Source of the DNA: Chloroflexota bacterium
GTDB lineage: Bacteria > Chloroflexota > Anaerolineae > Anaerolineales > UBA4823
Direction of reading: 5' to 3'
Length of the DNA: 9,471 bases
Assembly: GCA_012798185.1 (NCBI GenBank)
Contig: JAAZNS010000163.1
Span: 1-9,471 of the forward strand
Shown in pieces: positions 6,827 through 9,471 of this stretch (position 1 is its first letter; each line of letters starts with the position of its first letter). The notes under the pieces were generated by a model. It was not told where the DNA came from. It saw nothing but the letters and a program-made list of their open reading frames with translations, and ran no database searches. The translations under genes and the position numbers were made by a program.

Positions 6827-7171
6827 ATGCTGGAAATCTCGACCAAGGCAGCTGAGCTATTATATAAGGAAGGCATTCAAGCAGAAATCATCGATTTACG
6901 TTCTTTACGCCCGCTGGATATGGAGCCGGTAATCATGTCTTTCAAAAAAACCAACCGAGCAGTGATTGTGGAAGAAGGATGGCGGTCTTACGGTGTAGGT
7001 GCGGAGGTGGCTGCACGCCTTTATGAGCAGGCTTTTGATTATGTGGATGCACCCATCCGCCGGGTAGCGCAAAAGGAAGTGCCTTTACCTTATAACCGCA
7101 CCCTGGAACAGATGGCGCTGCCCCAGGTGGAAGATGTCATTACGGCTGTTAAGGAGGTGTTGAATGGCTGA
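6827..7171 (+). CDS. pdhB: Pyruvate dehydrogenase E1 beta, C-terminal part
   Basis: This is the Transketolase_C half of E1beta, in the same frame as the N-terminal piece and 6 nt beyond its stop. Conserved blocks are intact: AEIIDLRSLRPLD (19-31), AVIVEEGWRSYGVGAEVAA (45-63), FDYVDAPIRRV (70-80), VPLPYN (85-90) and the final LPQVEDVITAVKEV. The ATG at 6827 corresponds to an internal Met of normal E1beta (Ser-Lys-Met), so it is probably not a natural start. No Shine-Dalgarno precedes it, but termination-reinitiation from the adjacent stop is possible. The 3' end overlaps the E2 start by 8 bp and carries the E2 ribosome site. Together the halves equal the usual E1beta length of about 325 residues, with no other damage. 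Confidence 0.8.
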   Translation: MLEISTKAAELLYKEGIQAEIIDLRSLRPLDMEPVIMSFKKTNRAVIVEEGWRSYGVGAEVAARLYEQAFDYVDAPIRRVAQKEVPLPYNRTLEQMALPQVEDVITAVKEVLNG

Positions 7172-8441
7172 AATTGTCACCATGCCTAAATTGGGTTTCG
7201 ATATGGCTGAAGGCACCCTGGTACGCTGGGTGATCAATGAGGGCGAACAGGTGGAAAAGGGAATGGTGCTGGCTGAAATCGAGACCGATAAAGCTACCGT
7301 TGAAGTTGAATCCAATGCCTCAGGGGTTATGTTGCAGCATCTGGTCAAACCGGGTGACATTGCCCCAGTAAATGCACCTATTGCGGTGATCGGTGCGGCA
7401 GGAGAACCAGTGGATTTGTCTCTAATTTCAGCCGTGGCACCTTCAATCGAGCAGGGCAAAAAAGCATCTGAGAAAATATCGCCTGAAGAAGAAAAAGCAC
7501 AGAAAGTCGTGATGGAAAGCGCTAAAACGGAAGAGCCGCTGGAAGAACTGGGACGCCTTCCTCAAGGTGTTAGAGCTACTCCCCTGGCTCGGCGTATTGC
7601 CGAGGAGCGCGGCATTGACCTAAAATTGGTTAAAGGGAGCGGACCACAAGGGCGCATCCTTAAAATCGATGTGGAAGCCTATCAGCCAGAGGAGAGAGAA
7701 GCGGAAGAGCGCGTGAGTAAGACCCAGCCGATCCGCGTGCGCGAAAAACAGGCAGATCAAACCATTCCGCTCAGCCGCTTGCGGGCAGCCATCGGTAGAC
7801 GCATGCAAGAATCGTTCCGACAATCACCACATTTCTTTGTAACCCACGATTACGATGCTGCGCCGCTTATGGGGCTGCGCCAGCAATATAACTCCCTGGT
7901 TGCGGAAAATGAGAAGGTTTCGGTGAATGATTTCATCATTAAGGCAGTGGCGCTGACACTACGCCAGTTCCCCAATTTGAATGCCAGCCTGGATGAAGAA
8001 AAACAGCTGGTTATCCAGCATGGCGCGGTGAATATTGGCGTGGCGGTGGCGGTGGAAAATGGCTTGTTGACTGTGGTGTGCCGTGATGCAGATCTCAAAC
8101 CACTGGCGCAGATTGCAGCAGAAGTCAAGGGGATGGTCGAGCGCACCCGCCAGGGTAAAGTAAAGCCGGAGGATATCGAAGGCTCGACTTTCTCGGTGAG
8201 CAACCTGGGCATGTTCGAAGTCGACCAATTCACCGCTATTATCAACCCTCCTGAAGCAGCTATTCTGGCGGTGGGATCGGTGCGCGAAATGCCGGTGGTG
8301 GAAAACGGGCAGGTGAAAACCGGGCTGCGAATGAAAGCGACACTCTCGGTCGATCACCGGGTAAGCGATGGCGCTGAAGGCGCCCGCTTTATGCAAGCGT
8401 TGGCGCAATTTTTAGAAAAGCCACTGAGCATGTTTTTGTAA
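7164..8441 (+). CDS. pdhC: Dihydrolipoamide acyltransferase (E2) of the pyruvate dehydrogenase complex
   Basis: A 425-residue E2 core protein. One lipoyl domain (1-78) has the lipoylated Lys43 in ETDKATVEV. A charged Glu/Lys linker (about 95-130) leads to a peripheral-subunit-binding domain (about 136-170, RATPLARRIAEERG then GSGPQGRI). A second charged linker (173-197) is followed by the catalytic domain (about 198-425), with SNLGMF (346-351), INPPEAAILAVG (360-371) and the catalytic DHRVSDG (397-403, His398 and Asp402). It transfers the acyl group from lipoate to CoA; the complex also needs E3, which is not encoded here. The acyl specificity is most like acetyl. A near-perfect Shine-Dalgarno AAGGAGGT (7151-7158) lies inside the E1beta 3' end, 5 nt before the ATG. 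The ATG overlaps the E1beta stop by 8 bp, so translation is probably coupled. Confidence 0.95.
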   Translation: MAEIVTMPKLGFDMAEGTLVRWVINEGEQVEKGMVLAEIETDKATVEVESNASGVMLQHLVKPGDIAPVNAPIAVIGAAGEPVDLSLISAVAPSIEQGKKASEKISPEEEKAQKVVMESAKTEEPLEELGRLPQGVRATPLARRIAEERGIDLKLVKGSGPQGRILKIDVEAYQPEEREAEERVSKTQPIRVREKQADQTIPLSRLRAAIGRRMQESFRQSPHFFVTHDYDAAPLMGLRQQYNSLVAENEKVSVNDFIIKAVALTLRQFPNLNASLDEEKQLVIQHGAVNIGVAVAVENGLLTVVCRDADLKPLAQIAAEVKGMVERTRQGKVKPEDIEGSTFSVSNLGMFEVDQFTAIINPPEAAILAVGSVREMPVVENGQVKTGLRMKATLSVDHRVSDGAEGARFMQALAQFLEKPLSMFL

Positions 8442-8459
8442 AATACCTATTAAAGGAAA

Positions 8460-8490
8460 GCTGGTAAACAGGAAATTGTTTTCAACCAGC
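8460..8490 (+). other. Stem-loop after the E2 gene
   Basis: GCTGGT (8460-8465) pairs with ACCAGC (8485-8490). An inner AAAC/GTTT pairing is separated on one side by a 3-nt bulge, with an 8-nt loop. It begins 18 nt after the E2 stop. No T-run follows, so it is at best a non-canonical terminator or an mRNA-end hairpin. A second, weak AAGGTT/AACCTT hairpin occurs at 8534-8554. Transcription of the dehydrogenase operon probably ends in this 229-bp gap. Confidence 0.3.
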
Positions 8491-8599
8491 GAAAACATGA
8501 GGGTTATTAAGCCCGGTATTGTAATAGGCGTGGAAGGTTTTTTTACATAACCTTAAAATAATGAGTATCGGATATCAATCAAATCATTGCGGGAGATGT

Positions 8600-8608
8600 T
8601 GGTATAAA
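8600..8608 (+). promoter_or_regulatory. Possible extended -10 promoter for the hypothetical gene
   Basis: TGGTATAAA fits an extended -10 element (TGn followed by TATAAA at 8603-8608). It lies about 60 bp before ATG 8671. No matching -35 is evident at 16-18 bp. The surrounding DNA is AT-rich, so chance matches are easy. The gap to the E2 gene does argue for an independent promoter near here. Confidence 0.3.
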
Positions 8609-8670
8609 ATAATTCCTGTGAAGAAAGTTTATAAGAATAATTGGGTTTCTTTCATTGAATAAAAAAATCT

Positions 8671-9237
8671 ATGTCATCTATCGCGTATAATATCGCATAT
8701 TTGCAGGAAAGCCTTGGAGAACTAGAAGGCTATTTGCTTTCGGAAGAATTATTCGATCGATTGCATGCCAGAGCGCCTTGGGGTGAACCTCCCTTTGCCA
8801 GCCTGACGCTGGGGAATGTTCTATTAGCCAGGAAAGAATTACAATGCTATTCGCTGGACGACCGCCAGGTTTTGGTATTTGAAGAATTGAATACCCGCCT
8901 GGAAACTATACGCTCACGCTGGCGGGCTGCCTGGGAAAAAAAAGCCCGACGGGAATATCCATACCGTTTAAGACAATGGGCGCACTTTCTCGATGAGTAC
9001 CGCCGCGGCCCGGAAAAACAGGCAGACCGCTACCCTTACGAAGTGCGCCAGAGGGTGATTTTATCGTTGCTGCAGGAGGATGCACAAGAGGCGGCAGTGG
9101 AGAATGAGCAGCAATTGTTTACCTTGGATGAATTGTTGAGGAGGGATTTTGTGGAAGGGGAGTTTGTGTGGGATGTAGGGATGGATGAAGGATTTCCAAG
9201 AGATGTATATTGGTATTTATGGGGGAGGGTGAGGTAG
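8671..9237 (+). CDS. Hypothetical protein, 188 residues, mainly helical and charged
   Basis: I do not recognise this protein. It has no signal peptide or TM segment, so it should be cytosolic. The N-terminal half (MSSIAYNIAYLQESLGELEGYL, then PPFASLTLGNVLLARKEL) looks helical with a Gly/Pro turn at 37-43. The region around 65-135 is rich in Arg, Glu, Trp and Tyr (FEELNTRLETIRSRWRAAWEKKARREYP) and may form a helical bundle or coiled coil. The tail (150-188) is acidic and aromatic (FVWDVGMDEGFP, YWYLWGRVR). ATG 8671 is the first start after an in-frame TGA 15 nt upstream. No Shine-Dalgarno is present, only an A-run. The gene is separate from the dehydrogenase operon (229-bp gap) and converges on the MutS-like gene with 3 bp between stops. 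Coding looks real: the frame is long and the composition sensible. Function is unknown. Confidence 0.75.
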   Translation: MSSIAYNIAYLQESLGELEGYLLSEELFDRLHARAPWGEPPFASLTLGNVLLARKELQCYSLDDRQVLVFEELNTRLETIRSRWRAAWEKKARREYPYRLRQWAHFLDEYRRGPEKQADRYPYEVRQRVILSLLQEDAQEAAVENEQQLFTLDELLRRDFVEGEFVWDVGMDEGFPRDVYWYLWGRVR

Positions 9238-9240
9238 GGG

Positions 9241-9471
9241 CTATACTGGCAGCCCCTCCAGCTTCATGATTTTCAAGGCGTTCGTCGTCGGGCTGGCGCC
9301 GGGGCGGATGCGGTAATCGAACGCCATGCGCCCATCTTGAACATCATCACGGAAATGGTAGTTGTGCAGGGCATCGATCCGCTCTGCCAGGTCTGCCAGA
9401 GTCAGGTCGTGGGTGGCTATGACTCCGGAGCCATTTTTATTGGCGAGAGCTTGGATGTAAGCCGCGCTGCC
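9241..9471 (-). CDS. MutS-related ATPase, C-terminal end only
   Basis: This is the last 76 residues of a protein that begins beyond the right edge. ATHDLTLADLAER corresponds to the region after Walker B containing the conserved His of the MutS ATPase domain (domain V). NYHFRDD, then G-R-M-A-FDYRIRPG and SPTTNALKIMKLEGLP, is the typical closing stretch of MutS-related proteins. It has ATHDL where canonical MutS has ATHYF-type sequence, and it ends right after the GLP motif, without the C-terminal dimerisation extension of true MutS. It is therefore more likely one of the shorter MutS-like ATPases than the mismatch-repair MutS itself. Mismatch binding cannot be judged without the N-terminus. 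The stop TAG is 3 bp from the stop of the convergent hypothetical gene. This stretch is clearly GC-richer (about 60% in its first 60 bp) than the left half of the window. Confidence 0.88.
   Translation of the reverse strand, partial: GSAAYIQALANKNGSGVIATHDLTLADLAERIDALHNYHFRDDVQDGRMAFDYRIRPGASPTTNALKIMKLEGLPV

Noticed and set aside
6194..7171. Genome-wide reassignment of TAA to an amino acid
   Set aside because: TAA ends four other intact genes in this window at their expected family lengths.
8038..8056. GGCGGT-type short repeat
   Set aside because: It encodes the normal VAVAV strand of the E2 catalytic domain and needs no other explanation.
8534..8554. AAGGTT/AACCTT hairpin as an intrinsic terminator
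   Set aside because: The stem is only six A/T-rich pairs, the T-run lies in the loop rather than after the stem, and no T-tract follows on either strand.

Overview
The window reads as bacterial DNA, most likely from an anaerobic member of the Chloroflexota (Anaerolineae-like). This is an inference from protein style: a compact E1alpha-E1beta-E2 operon, a NatA/NatB-type ABC pair next to a YhfC-type membrane protease, a MutS-related ATPase, and a hypothetical protein of a kind I associate with that phylum. No rRNA, tRNA, CRISPR array or insertion sequence was seen.

Left half (1-4855, all on the minus strand, AT-rich). Reading 5' to 3' on that strand, the order is a YhfC-like intramembrane protease (4855-3986), an ABC ATPase (3978-3055), an ABC-2 permease (2897-2103), a signal-peptide/Ig-like/TM/zinc-ribbon protein (1993-1196), and a beta-propeller lipoprotein that runs off the left edge (1178-1). 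A strong sigma70-like promoter (TTGACA, 17 bp, TACAAT) precedes the protease gene and overlaps an array of five ATTGT units at 8-9 bp spacing. Apart from spacers of 157 and 109 bp, the genes are tightly packed. Together they look like an envelope-directed export or surveillance cassette whose substrate cannot be read from sequence.

Middle (4856-5226) is the divergent control region. It holds the leftward promoter, a 15-bp palindrome and a candidate rightward promoter.

Right half (5227-8441, plus strand) encodes a 2-oxoacid (most likely pyruvate) dehydrogenase: E1alpha, E1beta and the lipoyl E2. E3 is not in the window. The E1beta frame is full length and well conserved on both sides of a single in-frame TAA at 6818-6820, exactly at the junction between the pyrimidine-binding and C-terminal domains. 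This is the most notable anomaly here: a recent nonsense mutation, a sequence error, or a gene expressed as two pieces.

The right end (8671-9471) has an unrecognised 188-residue protein that converges, 3 bp apart, on the 3' end of a MutS-related ATPase gene in visibly GC-richer DNA.
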